From contig NZ_CP036501.1 of NCBI RefSeq assembly GCF_026230195.1, forward strand, positions 1,798,001-1,862,000: DNA of 64,000 bases, written 5' to 3'. Positions 16,811 to 25,664 of the stretch are shown here, one piece after another. The position numbers and the translations under genes were made by a program. Every line of letters starts with the position of its first letter. Position 1 is the first letter of the stretch. The notes beneath the pieces are model-generated. The model was not told the DNA's origin and ran no database searches. It was given only the letters and a program-made list of their open reading frames with translations. Source of the stretch: Candidatus Paraluminiphilus aquimaris. GTDB lineage: Bacteria; Pseudomonadota; Gammaproteobacteria; Pseudomonadales; Halieaceae.

Positions 16811-18517
16811 ATGTTAAAGCGCACTGTTATCGCATTGGGGGCCGCACTACTCGCGGGTGGCCTGTACGTCAAAACGCTGATAAATGATCCGGTGCCGCCG
16901 CGGCATCAAGTATTTTACAACGGTGAAGTGCTCACGATGGACGCTGACAACACCGTAGCGCAAGCAATCAGCGTTCGCGACGGCCGCATTGAGTCGGTCG
17001 GTGCGAATGCGGTTATTAGCAAACTCATAGCAGAACACACCGAGGTTATAGACCTCGCCGGTAGAACGTTAATCCCCGGTTTTGTTGACGCCCACGGTCA
17101 TTTCCCGGGTTCGGGGCAAACGGCCTTCACGGTTGACTTAAACAGTCCACCCATTGGCGACACGAAATCGATCGATGAGCTGCTAGATAAACTGAGGGCA
17201 TTCGGTGCCGAGAGAGTTGATGGTTGGTTAGTGGGTAGTAATTACGATGACACCTTACTTACCGAGAAGAGACATCCAACACGAGACGATTTGGACCAAG
17301 TCTCAGCGACGCGGCCAATCGCCATCGTTCATGTGTCGGGCCATTTGATGGTGCTCAACTCAGCAGCGCTTACAGAATTGGCTATTGACGAGACCACCCC
17401 AGACCCAGAGGGCGGACACATTGTTCGAGATCTGAGCTCGCCCGACAAGCGAAGGCCCAACGGGATCCTTGAGGAGACCGCCACTCACGATGCTCGGCAA
17501 AAAACCCTTGATCTTTCAGCAGGTGATGTATGGAAGATGACCCAGCTAGCGTCGGCGGAGTACTTGGAATACGGGGTTACTACGGCCTCGTCTGGCGGCA
17601 TGCCAAAGGCGCTTGCGAGCTTGTTGGGACCAATGTCTGAGTACAACCAAATACCCTTGCGAGTTGCCTTGTTCCCTTGGTTCGACGAGGTGGGGGAGCA
17701 GTTAATAAGCGGTGAGGTTGGCCTTGCCGAGTTCGAGGGCGGCAGGGTGGTTGTACCTCGCGTAAAGATCATTGCGGATGGGAGTATTCAGGGATTTACA
17801 GGGTACTTGAGTCAACCTTATCACCATGCTTACAAGGGCGACGAAGAATATCGAGGTTATCCTGCGGTATTACGCGACGTGCTTTTTGAGCAAGTTGCGG
17901 GCTTGTACAAGCAGCGAGTTCAGGTCGCCATTCACGGTAATGGAGACGCCTCAATCGAGGATGCGTTAGATGCTATTGAGGCCGCGGGCAAAAAACATCC
18001 TTGGCCTGAGGCTCGGCCACTTATTATCCACGCGCAAATGGCGCGCCAGGATCAGATTATCCGAATGGCCGAGTTAAACGTCACACCCAGTTTCTTCGCC
18101 GCTCACACGTTCTTTTGGGGTGACAGGCACGCGGGTATTTTCATGGGGCCCGAGCGCGCGGCAAATATGAGTCCTGCGAAATGGGCGCAAGACGCGGGCG
18201 TTCGCTTCTCGTCGCATATGGACACGCCCGTGACGCCTATGAGGCCATTACAAGCCGCATGGAGCCCTGTAGAAAGAAAAACGAAAACGGGCGTCGTGCT
18301 GGGGCCAAATCAGCGAATAGACCGTATGAGCGCTTTGAGGGCTGTCACGATTGATGCGGCTTGGCAGGTCTTTATGGATAATGAGATAGGATCCATTGAG
18401 CCCGGTAAAATCGCTGATTTAGTGGTGTTATCGGGCAGCCCACTTACCGCGCCGGACATGCGAGAACTCGCGGTAGATATGACCGTTATTGATGGTGTTA
18501 CGCACTTTGAGCGGTAA
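16811..18517 (+). CDS. YtcJ-like metal-dependent amidohydrolase with N-terminal membrane anchor
   Basis: 568 residues. A hydrophobic segment (VIALGAALLAGGLYV, about 5-19) suggests a signal peptide or anchor. Then follow the composite beta domain (YNGEVLTMDADNTVAQAISV) and metal motif FVDAHGHFPG, with later QVAIHGNGD, IIHAQM and SSHMDTPV, typical of the YtcJ subgroup of amidohydrolases, and the ending IGSIEPGKIADLVVL. It likely hydrolyses an amide or a cyclic amide outside the inner membrane; the substrate is unknown. Its stop lies four bases from the end of the convergent epoxide hydrolase. Confidence 0.87.
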   Translation: MLKRTVIALGAALLAGGLYVKTLINDPVPPRHQVFYNGEVLTMDADNTVAQAISVRDGRIESVGANAVISKLIAEHTEVIDLAGRTLIPGFVDAHGHFPGSGQTAFTVDLNSPPIGDTKSIDELLDKLRAFGAERVDGWLVGSNYDDTLLTEKRHPTRDDLDQVSATRPIAIVHVSGHLMVLNSAALTELAIDETTPDPEGGHIVRDLSSPDKRRPNGILEETATHDARQKTLDLSAGDVWKMTQLASAEYLEYGVTTASSGGMPKALASLLGPMSEYNQIPLRVALFPWFDEVGEQLISGEVGLAEFEGGRVVVPRVKIIADGSIQGFTGYLSQPYHHAYKGDEEYRGYPAVLRDVLFEQVAGLYKQRVQVAIHGNGDASIEDALDAIEAAGKKHPWPEARPLIIHAQMARQDQIIRMAELNVTPSFFAAHTFFWGDRHAGIFMGPERAANMSPAKWAQDAGVRFSSHMDTPVTPMRPLQAAWSPVERKTKTGVVLGPNQRIDRMSALRAVTIDAAWQVFMDNEIGSIEPGKIADLVVLSGSPLTAPDMRELAVDMTVIDGVTHFER

Positions 18518-18521
18518 GTTT

Positions 18522-19679
18522 CTACGGCGTTGTGGATCGCCACGCACGTAGCTCATCGATCAAGGTTTCAGGCACTTCCATCGCAGCAAAGTGACCGCCG
18601 CGCTCGAACTGATTGTTAAAGTGAGTGAGCTGTTTGAATCGACCCCGTGCCCACCGTTCTGATGTGCGCATAATTTCCTTTGGGAAGACACTCAAGCCAA
18701 TGGGACGAGAAATGGGATCGAGGTTCGTTTTGTTAAAGCTCTCCCAGTAGAGTCTTGCGGAGGACGCCGCCGAGTTAGTCATCCAATACAGCATGACGTT
18801 ATCGAGAAGAACATCCTTGCTAATAACGTTCTCCGGATGTCGGATACCGTGCGACTCACAATCCATCCAGAAAGCAAATTTCTCAACAATCCAAGCCATC
18901 TGCCCAGCGGGAGAGTCGGCTAACCCATAACCGAGTGTCTGCGGACGGGTGCTTTGCTGCTTTGAATACCCACAATCCCAATCGTTATAGAATTGAAACG
19001 ATTCGACCGCATCAATCTCCTCGGGTAGCGGGTTGTCTAAGGTAGATGGGTCGGGTGGGACAACTGGAAGGGTGCAATGACCGGCTGAGCATGCCGTTTC
19101 TGATTGCAGTAAAATTGCCTGTGTAACGATAGAGCCCCAGTCGCCGCCATGCGCATGGAAATGCGCATATCCCAGTCGCGACATGAGTCGTTCCCACATA
19201 CTGGCGATTTGAGGCACACCAACTCCGGGCCCTCGCGGTTTTTGGGAGAACCCAAATCCGGGCAGTGCCGGTAAAACCACATGAAAAGCGTCGCTTGCTG
19301 ACCCACCGTGTTCCGTCGGATTGGTCAGCGCTTCGATGACGTCTAAATATTCCAATACGGAACCTGGCCAGCCGTGCGTTATCAGTAAGGGTGTAGCGGA
19401 AGTATGTCGACTGCGGTGGTGTATGAAATGAATATCCAATTCATCAATTTCAGTCTGAAAGTTCGAGAACACATTCAGCCTTGAAGGGACCCGCTGATGA
19501 TCGTATTCATGAATCCAATAGTCGATGAGTTCTTGTTGATAGGAGAGGGGTATACCCTGAGACCAGTCCTCAACCGTTTCGGCATTTGGGAAGCGGGTGC
19601 GTTTGAGCCGAGAGGTTAAGTCGTCAATATCTTCGACCGCGAAGCTCGGTGTGAAGAGGTGTATTGGCGTTGTTTGCAT
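18522..19679 (-). CDS. Epoxide hydrolase with EHN domain (microsomal/juvenile-hormone type)
   Basis: 385 residues. The N-terminal EHN region (PFAVEDIDDLTSRLKRTRFP-like start, about 10-110) precedes an alpha/beta-hydrolase fold with oxyanion motif ITHGWPGSVLEY and the nucleophile elbow HGGDWGS (Asp). The late His is expected in ERGGHFAAME. These enzymes open epoxides to trans-diols. The EHN-type protein differs from the second, shorter epoxide hydrolase-like gene at 53449-54450. The ATG at 19679 follows a plausible leader and no upstream partner gene is evident. Confidence 0.87.
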   Translation of the reverse strand: MQTTPIHLFTPSFAVEDIDDLTSRLKRTRFPNAETVEDWSQGIPLSYQQELIDYWIHEYDHQRVPSRLNVFSNFQTEIDELDIHFIHHRSRHTSATPLLITHGWPGSVLEYLDVIEALTNPTEHGGSASDAFHVVLPALPGFGFSQKPRGPGVGVPQIASMWERLMSRLGYAHFHAHGGDWGSIVTQAILLQSETACSAGHCTLPVVPPDPSTLDNPLPEEIDAVESFQFYNDWDCGYSKQQSTRPQTLGYGLADSPAGQMAWIVEKFAFWMDCESHGIRHPENVISKDVLLDNVMLYWMTNSAASSARLYWESFNKTNLDPISRPIGLSVFPKEIMRTSERWARGRFKQLTHFNNQFERGGHFAAMEVPETLIDELRAWRSTTP

Positions 19680-19828
19680 GACCCGAGCCGTCCACTATCG
19701 AAAGCACCACGTTAAGCAACGACGTAGGGAGTCTCAAGTCTCTTTTTTCAAATAAGTGAATAAGACGGTTAACTTTCGGCAGGCGTAGGAGGTGGGGCGA
19801 AAGCAAACAATTGTTCAGTCCCAGAATC

Positions 19829-21247
19829 TCAGTTAACTGTATTTAGCGCGGCTGAAAAATCGCTACGGAGCATGGGCTCGAGGCCGGCTCGAGTATCCGG
19901 TTGTTCAACGTTATTGCCCAACAGATAGGTCGAGCGGGGTTCTCTGTCTAAGAACAGTTTGCCCGACGATAACGCTGCCTGTTTGGACCGGGCCATCCAG
20001 ACAATGGTGTCCGCCCCCTCCTTGTGCGACCTCAGAACAAGCTGTGTAATTCGCCGGAATAGGGGTAGGGATTTTTGTACGCCCGGGGTATCTGACCAGC
20101 CGGGGTGCATGGCATTTACGACGATATTATCGTCTGCCCAGCGCTCTGCCCATATTTCTGTCAAAACGCTTAAGGCTCGCTTGCACTGTGCATAAGCCCG
20201 CGCACCGCGGTATCCCTCAGCAGCCATATTTAAGCGTTTAAGATTAAGTCGCTCCGCATACATGCCTCCCGATACAACATTGATAACGCGGGCGGGTCCC
20301 CAAGCGTTAACCAACAGCGGCTTTAGTGCTTCTGTGAGTCGCCAGGGAGAGAGGAGTAGCAGCGCGTAGCTTTGTTCTAGCCCCTCATCTGTGCGCGAAT
20401 GCTCGTTAAACAATGCACCCGCATTGTTGATCAGGACATCGATTTTGCGGTCTGTGGTTAGCAGTCGCTCGATCAGCGCCTCGGTGTCGCTCATCAAGCT
20501 CAGGTCCGCAAGTTCAAACGCAATATCGGTTCTTCCGGTTTCTGCGGCGATAATTTCAGCGGTTTTTTCGGCCTTGGTGTGACTCCGGACCACGAGCGTA
20601 AGCGCCGCGCCGGCTGCGGCGAGATCGATAGCTGCCGCAAGACCGATACCGGAGTTTGCACCAGTTAGCACCACATGTTGTCCCTCTAAGCGTTCAGACA
20701 TGGGTAGCCAAATGCGTCGACCCGACAGGTAGCCAAACCGCGTAAAACAGGCGAGAGCACGCCAAGTAACTCCATCAGCCTTGGCGTTGCGGGGGCTTAA
20801 CGTCGCCTCGCGCTTTTCATCTTGCAGTGCACTTTTAAGTTGCGCCATGAGTCGGTCGGAATGTTGATTCAGGCTGCTTTCGGCGCGACGCAACAATGCG
20901 GTAAAGCCAAATTTTGGATGGAGCTCCATTTGGTAGCTGATGTCTGTCGTTTCTTCGCCCTCATCGAGCTCAATCGTGTCTTTGACAGTAAAAAAGGCGC
21001 TCCTGCCTTCGATAATAAGCTTTTGAGAAGGCGTCCAGTGAGTTATCACATAGGTGATTGGGTAGGTAAACCATCCTGCGACTAAGTGCACCGTGAAAGT
21101 GCTTCCGCGACCTACGGGACCGCCGCCTAACTTACGTGATGTTTTTACCTGGTTGTCCCATTCGATCAAATTCCTAAGGTCGCTTAGATATTGAAAGCAG
21201 TCATAGCCCGAACGGTTTACGGTTATCGATCGTGAAATACTTAGCAT
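19829..21247 (-). CDS. SRPBCC (START-like) domain fused to a DHRS12-like short-chain dehydrogenase
   Basis: 472 residues in one uninterrupted frame. Residues 1 to about 145 look like a polyketide cyclase/SRPBCC ligand-binding fold (SISRSITVNRSGYDCFQYLS, FTVKDTIELDEGEETTDISY). Residues about 186-472 are an SDR: TGANSGIG at 195-202, NNAG at 274-277, Ser326, and Y-x3-K at Tyr352/Lys356. The usual active-site Asn region is replaced by YALLLLSPWRLTE. The SDR half resembles the retinol-dehydrogenase/DHRS12 group. A lipid-like substrate bound by the START part and oxidised or reduced by the SDR is an inference. Confidence 0.85.
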   Translation of the reverse strand: MLSISRSITVNRSGYDCFQYLSDLRNLIEWDNQVKTSRKLGGGPVGRGSTFTVHLVAGWFTYPITYVITHWTPSQKLIIEGRSAFFTVKDTIELDEGEETTDISYQMELHPKFGFTALLRRAESSLNQHSDRLMAQLKSALQDEKREATLSPRNAKADGVTWRALACFTRFGYLSGRRIWLPMSERLEGQHVVLTGANSGIGLAAAIDLAAAGAALTLVVRSHTKAEKTAEIIAAETGRTDIAFELADLSLMSDTEALIERLLTTDRKIDVLINNAGALFNEHSRTDEGLEQSYALLLLSPWRLTEALKPLLVNAWGPARVINVVSGGMYAERLNLKRLNMAAEGYRGARAYAQCKRALSVLTEIWAERWADDNIVVNAMHPGWSDTPGVQKSLPLFRRITQLVLRSHKEGADTIVWMARSKQAALSSGKLFLDREPRSTYLLGNNVEQPDTRAGLEPMLRSDFSAALNTVN

Positions 21248-21424
21248 GGGTATGGATTCACCTTAATACGGTCATAGTGCGGTCATGAGGTTCGATTCAT
21301 CGCACCGTGGCTTGCGTGAAGTGCGTTGACTGACACCTTCGCTTTGATGCGTCACTTTCGTATGGGTCGTCATGTAAGTTGCCAGAGAGCTTACGCCCAG
21401 CGGCCGGTCTTAGTTCACCCGGCG

Positions 21425-21754
21425 CTATTCGTCGTGGTACACCACACGCAGTGGTTCACCAAAATCGTCGTAAAGAATCTGTTTGCGCCGCGTGGTTTTG
21501 CGCTTTCTTGTGGCCGATGGCTTTCGTCGCAACTTCGCCTCTCGACGACGTCTCAGCGTTTCGATGACATCGTTTACCGGTGTTCGGGTCTGCGGTTTAC
21601 CCGAAAAAATGGGTGTCTTGATGGGTGAAACGGCCTCATCAACGGCACTTGCACCCAAGGGGACCGACTCGATCTCACCGCCATCGTCTAGAAACGAACG
21701 AGTTTGACGCTCAAGTCGCTGCCGAATGTCTTGTTTTGATGGTGGTTTCTTCAA
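21425..21754 (-). CDS. Small basic protein of unknown function
   Basis: 109 residues from a TTG preceded at seven bases by GAGGG. The N-terminal third has RQRLERQTRSFLDDGGEIES followed by VPLGASA; the C-terminal third is very basic (RRRREAKLRRKPSATRKRK), suggesting nucleic-acid or ribosome contact. The FLxxGGxIxxVPxG pattern recalls short motifs in small gammaproteobacterial transcription-associated proteins, but I cannot assign a family. A good -10 (TATACT) lies upstream on this strand, and it is divergent from the acyltransferase gene, which supports a real gene. Confidence 0.6.
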   Translation of the reverse strand: MKKPPSKQDIRQRLERQTRSFLDDGGEIESVPLGASAVDEAVSPIKTPIFSGKPQTRTPVNDVIETLRRRREAKLRRKPSATRKRKTTRRKQILYDDFGEPLRVVYHDE

Positions 21755-21772
21755 AATCGTGCCCTCAACGAC

Positions 21773-21800
21773 AGTATAGACCCTGAGACTTCTCGTAAAA
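21773..21800 (-). promoter_or_regulatory. Candidate sigma-70 promoter for the small basic protein
   Basis: On the minus strand TTTTAC (21795-21800) and TATACT (21773-21778) are separated by 16 bases, and the TTG start lies 18 bases downstream of the -10. The -35 is weak but the -10 is near consensus. Confidence 0.4.
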
Positions 21801-21822
21801 ACCGTATTGACGCTGTTTGCGC

Positions 21823-21850
21823 TTGCGACCGTGACGAGAATTGTTAGTAT
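21823..21850 (+). promoter_or_regulatory. Candidate sigma-70 promoter for the acyltransferase gene
   Basis: TTGCGA (21823-21828) and TAGTAT (21845-21850) with a 16-base spacer, about 36 bases before the ATG at 21887, divergent from the promoter on the other strand. Confidence 0.35.
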
Positions 21851-21886
21851 CGAGCGCCACGTTGTGGCGTCAGTTTGGGGGGGGTA

Positions 21887-22636
21887 ATGCGAGCACTCAG
21901 GTCGGTTTTGGTTTTTTTGATCATGGCCACGACGGTCGTACCACTGGCGTCGATTCTCGTCGTATCCTCGTTTTTAATGCCCTATCGAGTGACCTATTTT
22001 TGGATCGGTCGACCCTGGCTGCAGCTTGCTATTTTTGCGGTCAGATGGGTGGGGGGTGTGCGAACTCGCGTAACGGGCTACGAAAACCTTACACAGGCCG
22101 CAGACGCAGGTCACCGAGTCATCATTTGCAGTAAACACCAGTCCACGCTCGAGACGTTTTTTTTTCCAAGCGTGATGAATCATCCCGTTGCTTATGTTTA
22201 CAAAAAAGAGCTGAACTTAGTGCCGTTCTTCGGGTGGGCCATTGGTCGACTTCATATGGTGCCCATTGATCGGAGTGCCAAGGGGGACGCCTGGCGACGC
22301 GTAGCCAGCATTGGTGCGCGGCTTATGGATGAAGGTAAGTGGATCATTATGTTTCCTGAGGCAACGCGCTCAGCGCGCGGTCAACAACGGCTCTATAAGT
22401 CAGGGGCTGCACGTTTAGCATTGGAGACCAATGCCGTTATCGTTCCCATTGCGGCAGCGACCGGGCGCTGCTGGCCAGCTAAGTCGTGGACCTTCATTCC
22501 CGGTCGTGCTGACTTTTCGATTGGTCCAGCCATCGTTCCCAAGAGCGGTGAGGATGCGATTGCGCTGATGTCGCGAGTCGAGAAATGGATCGAAGACGAG
22601 ATGCGTGTGATCGACGCTGACGCTTACATCGACTAG
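21887..22636 (+). CDS. plsC: 1-acyl-sn-glycerol-3-phosphate acyltransferase
   Basis: 249 residues from the ATG at 21887, which follows a run of G that serves as ribosome site; a TTG four codons earlier is unlikely. An N-terminal membrane segment (VFLIMATTVVPLASILVV) precedes the acyltransferase motifs: KHQSTLE (the HX4E form of HX4D), FFGWAIGRLHMVPIDR, FPEATRSARGQ (Ala for the usual Gly in FPEGTR) and IVPIA. It acylates lysophosphatidic acid to phosphatidic acid at the inner membrane. Other PlsC paralogues may exist, so the specific role is less certain. Confidence 0.9.
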   Translation: MRALRSVLVFLIMATTVVPLASILVVSSFLMPYRVTYFWIGRPWLQLAIFAVRWVGGVRTRVTGYENLTQAADAGHRVIICSKHQSTLETFFFPSVMNHPVAYVYKKELNLVPFFGWAIGRLHMVPIDRSAKGDAWRRVASIGARLMDEGKWIIMFPEATRSARGQQRLYKSGAARLALETNAVIVPIAAATGRCWPAKSWTFIPGRADFSIGPAIVPKSGEDAIALMSRVEKWIEDEMRVIDADAYID

Positions 22637-22712
22637 TCTTTGAGCGACTGCCTAAGGCGATGCGTCGGTCAGGCCGATAAAAAGTCTGTTAACAATAAAA
22701 AAGGGGATTGAG

Positions 22713-23336
22713 ATGGGAATGTATAACGATTACGTGGTGCCGCGCTTGGTGACCTGTGCTTGTGGTACGAAACCGGTGCTCAGACAACGTCAAAAAGTTG
22801 TACCAAAGGCATTTGGCACTGTGCTCGAGTTTGGCATCGGTGCGGGTCAGAATCTACCTCACTATAACGCCAATCAGGTGGATAAAGTCATTGGGGTTGA
22901 CCCGTGTTCCAAGTCATGGGAACTCGCCTCGGATCGTGCGCGCGACGCGCAGCTAGATATTGATTTCATTCAGGGTTCGGTCGAATCGATTCCGCTAGAA
23001 GACGCCTCCGTCGACTCGATTCTTATTACCTTTACGCTTTGCACCGTACCGGATCCGGATGCGGCACTTGCCGAAGCCCGGCGAACGCTGAAGCCCGGAG
23101 GCAAACTCTTCTTCTGTGAGCACGGTATAGCCCCAGATGAAAATGTTGCTAAGTGGCAACGCAGAGTAAATCCCATTTGGAAGCGTATTTTTGGCGGCTG
23201 CCACATCACGCGAGACACCAAAGCGCTTCTGAGTGGTGCGGGTTTTGGTATCGATGCTGTTGAGCAGATGTACCTGCCAGGCACACCCGCTATTGCGGGC
23301 TTCAACACGTGGGGGGAGGCGACGATTAGGCGCTAA
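22713..23336 (+). CDS. Class I SAM-dependent methyltransferase
   Basis: 207 residues. SAM-binding motif I is VLEFGIGAGQNLPHYN; DSILITFTLCTVPD and LKPGGKLFFCEHG are motifs II/III of the Methyltransf_11 type. The N-terminus GMYNDYVVPRLVTCACGTKP and C-terminal GCHITRD resemble the group around animal METTL7 proteins, whose human members act on thiols; the bacterial substrate is unknown. AAAAGGGGATTGAG provides a strong ribosome site. It follows plsC by 76 bases. Confidence 0.88.
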   Translation: MGMYNDYVVPRLVTCACGTKPVLRQRQKVVPKAFGTVLEFGIGAGQNLPHYNANQVDKVIGVDPCSKSWELASDRARDAQLDIDFIQGSVESIPLEDASVDSILITFTLCTVPDPDAALAEARRTLKPGGKLFFCEHGIAPDENVAKWQRRVNPIWKRIFGGCHITRDTKALLSGAGFGIDAVEQMYLPGTPAIAGFNTWGEATIRR

Positions 23337-23431
23337 GCCGGCAGCAGACGCTCCGGATGCTCCAGACTGATGATGGAGATTTGACATTACGAGGCGACGC
23401 CTCATGTAACCAAGCCTGAGAGACACAAACA

Positions 23432-24961
23432 ATGCATCGACCCGAACCCAACTTTAACCTTGCTGCCCAAGTGTTAAAACAAGCTGAGCAACGTCCGAGT
23501 AACATAGCTATTGTTTACGAGGGCCGTGAGACGACTTACGGTGAGTTTGCCGGGCGAGTGCGCCGACAAGCCGGATTATTGCGGGACTCGGGTGTCTGCG
23601 TTGGCGACAGAGTGGGTTTTTTGGGCTTCAACCAGCCCACTTTTATTGAAACACTTTTCGCAACCATTTCATTGGGGGCCATTTTTGTCCCATTGAATTT
23701 CCGACTGACGGGTGACGAACTCACGTTTATCATTGGTGATGCGGGTGTGCATTCACTGGTTGTTGATTCTGAGTTGGCGCCCGTTATTCAGAGCGTGAAA
23801 GAGCGATTGCCGTGTCGTCATTACTTTTCAGTCGGTGATGATGTCGAGGGTTTTACCTCGCTCGACTCAGCAATGGCATCCGTGCCTCAGCTCGATGATG
23901 TGGTCGCTCTCGCTGCCCACGACACCCTGTTGATCATGTACACCTCGGGCACGACCGGATTACCCAAAGGCGCGATGCTGACGCATGGCAATATCGTCTG
24001 GAATAACGTCAATGCGAATCTTGCGTTTGGTGCGAAGAGTTCTGATGTATTGCTTACCGCTGCGCCACTTTTTCACATTGGTGGCCTGAATGTCATGACG
24101 ATTTCGGCGCTACAGATGGGAAGCCCGCTTGTCCTGTTGAGGCACTTCGATCCGGGTGCTGTTTTGGCCGCTATCGAGTCGTACAAGGTGACACACATGT
24201 TCGGTGCGCCCGCTATGTTTTTGTTCATGGCGCAACATCCCGAGTTTGACTCAACCGATCTTTCATCCATTGAAATTTTGATTGTTGGTGCCGCACCTTG
24301 CCCAGCTTCGCTCATATCGCTTTATGGCGAGCGCGATGTGAGTTTTTGTCAGGGTTACGGGCTAACAGAGACCAGTCCTTTTGCCTCATTCCTCGGGCCG
24401 GAGAGATGTTTAGAAAAACTGGGATCGGCGGGGTTATCACCTGTGCACACTGAACTGAGGATTGTCGATAGCAATAATATCGCCGTCGGTCCGGATGTGC
24501 GTGGGGAAATCTGTGTAAAAGGCCCCAATATCATGAAGGGGTATTGGAATCGGCCCGAAGCGACAGCAAAGGCTATTGATGCACAGGGGTGGTTCCACTC
24601 AGGTGATGTCGGCTATCTCGACGATGAGGGCTATCTCTACATTTGCGATCGATTAAAAGACATGGTCATTTCGGGTGGCGAGAATATTTACCCTGCGGAG
24701 GTTGAGAGCGTGTTATTTGAGCACCCTGCGATTGCTGAAGTTGCCGTGATTGGTTTGCCTGATGACAAATGGGGTGAAGCCGTCACCGCCGTAGCGGCGC
24801 TTAACGCTGAAGAGACTCTCACATTGGAGGAGCTTCGCTCGTTTGCTGAATCGAAGCTTGCTCGATACAAACTTCCCTTGAAGCTCCATTTGGTACCTCA
24901 ATTGCCGCGTAATCCTGCAGGTAAAGTTTTGAAGTTTCAGCTTCGTGAGCAGTTGAGCTAG
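23432..24961 (+). CDS. AMP-dependent acyl-CoA synthetase (FadD-like)
   Basis: 509 residues. ATP-binding motif IMYTSGTTGLPKGAMLTHGN, then GYGLTETSP and the C-terminal YICDRLKDMVISGGENIYP with a final Lys in LPRNPAGKVLK are hallmarks of the ANL adenylating family. It activates a carboxylic acid, probably a medium or long fatty acid or an aryl/terpenoid acid, to its CoA ester. It is the first of a four-gene run with tight spacing ending in rlmKL. The window also holds an acyl-CoA dehydrogenase (6342) but no thiolase or hydratase. Confidence 0.92.
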   Translation: MHRPEPNFNLAAQVLKQAEQRPSNIAIVYEGRETTYGEFAGRVRRQAGLLRDSGVCVGDRVGFLGFNQPTFIETLFATISLGAIFVPLNFRLTGDELTFIIGDAGVHSLVVDSELAPVIQSVKERLPCRHYFSVGDDVEGFTSLDSAMASVPQLDDVVALAAHDTLLIMYTSGTTGLPKGAMLTHGNIVWNNVNANLAFGAKSSDVLLTAAPLFHIGGLNVMTISALQMGSPLVLLRHFDPGAVLAAIESYKVTHMFGAPAMFLFMAQHPEFDSTDLSSIEILIVGAAPCPASLISLYGERDVSFCQGYGLTETSPFASFLGPERCLEKLGSAGLSPVHTELRIVDSNNIAVGPDVRGEICVKGPNIMKGYWNRPEATAKAIDAQGWFHSGDVGYLDDEGYLYICDRLKDMVISGGENIYPAEVESVLFEHPAIAEVAVIGLPDDKWGEAVTAVAALNAEETLTLEELRSFAESKLARYKLPLKLHLVPQLPRNPAGKVLKFQLREQLS

Positions 24962-24974
24962 GTTTTTCAAAAGC

Positions 24975-25664
24975 GTGAACCAAAAGCGGAGGCAGCCTAC
25001 ATTTTACGTGCTCATCATGCTGTTGGTGACACCTCTAGTAGGCTGTAGTACGGCTCCCATCGAGGAGGAAATTACTCGCGAAGCTATGCCCGTCGATATG
25101 TCCGGTCACTGGGAAATTGACTTTGCCAGAAGTGATAACTTGCAAGATCAGTTAAATGCGGTTGGACGTCAAATTCGCCGTGAGGCAGCTCGGCGAGAAC
25201 GGTTGGCCAAAGAAGGGCAGGGTTTTGCGGGTGGCCCTCTGCCGGGCCGGCGCGACCTACTTACCTTGGCCCGTTTAGCTGAGATCATAACTGAGCCCAG
25301 TTTGCTCGAAATCATTCAGGCAACGGGACGCACGCGGGTAAAGCGTGAGAATAGTTTTGCCCTCGTTTGCGAAACGGATGGCTCAGCGATAGCGGTTACG
25401 ACTGATCTGCTCGGTGAGCAACGCTGTGGTTGGGATGATTCCCAACTCTTTTTTATGTTGACACTTCAGGAGGGGTTAGAGGTTACCCACCGGTTATCCC
25501 GGTCCGAGGAAGGGGAGGTTCTGTTGCTGGTGACATCCGTCGAGACCCCTGGCACAAGATTCCCGTTGGTCGTTAGCCAATTTTTTAAGCGCTACGACCC
25601 GGATAATTTAGGGTTTCGCTGTGAGCGGAGCTTAACCAAAGGCAAGGTATGCACCACGCGTTAA
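24975..25664 (+). CDS. Predicted lipoprotein of unknown function
   Basis: 229 residues from a GTG 13 bases after the ligase stop. A lipobox (TPLVGC, Cys24) follows a hydrophobic stretch, so it should be a lipoprotein; the residue after Cys is Ser, which favours the outer membrane. The mature part includes MSGHWEIDFARSDNLQDQL, a phrase seen in small lipocalin-like or repeat-type envelope proteins, then a basic helix and CxxD patterns. No family recognised. The last 16 bases overlap the next gene. Confidence 0.75.
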   Translation: MNQKRRQPTFYVLIMLLVTPLVGCSTAPIEEEITREAMPVDMSGHWEIDFARSDNLQDQLNAVGRQIRREAARRERLAKEGQGFAGGPLPGRRDLLTLARLAEIITEPSLLEIIQATGRTRVKRENSFALVCETDGSAIAVTTDLLGEQRCGWDDSQLFFMLTLQEGLEVTHRLSRSEEGEVLLLVTSVETPGTRFPLVVSQFFKRYDPDNLGFRCERSLTKGKVCTTR

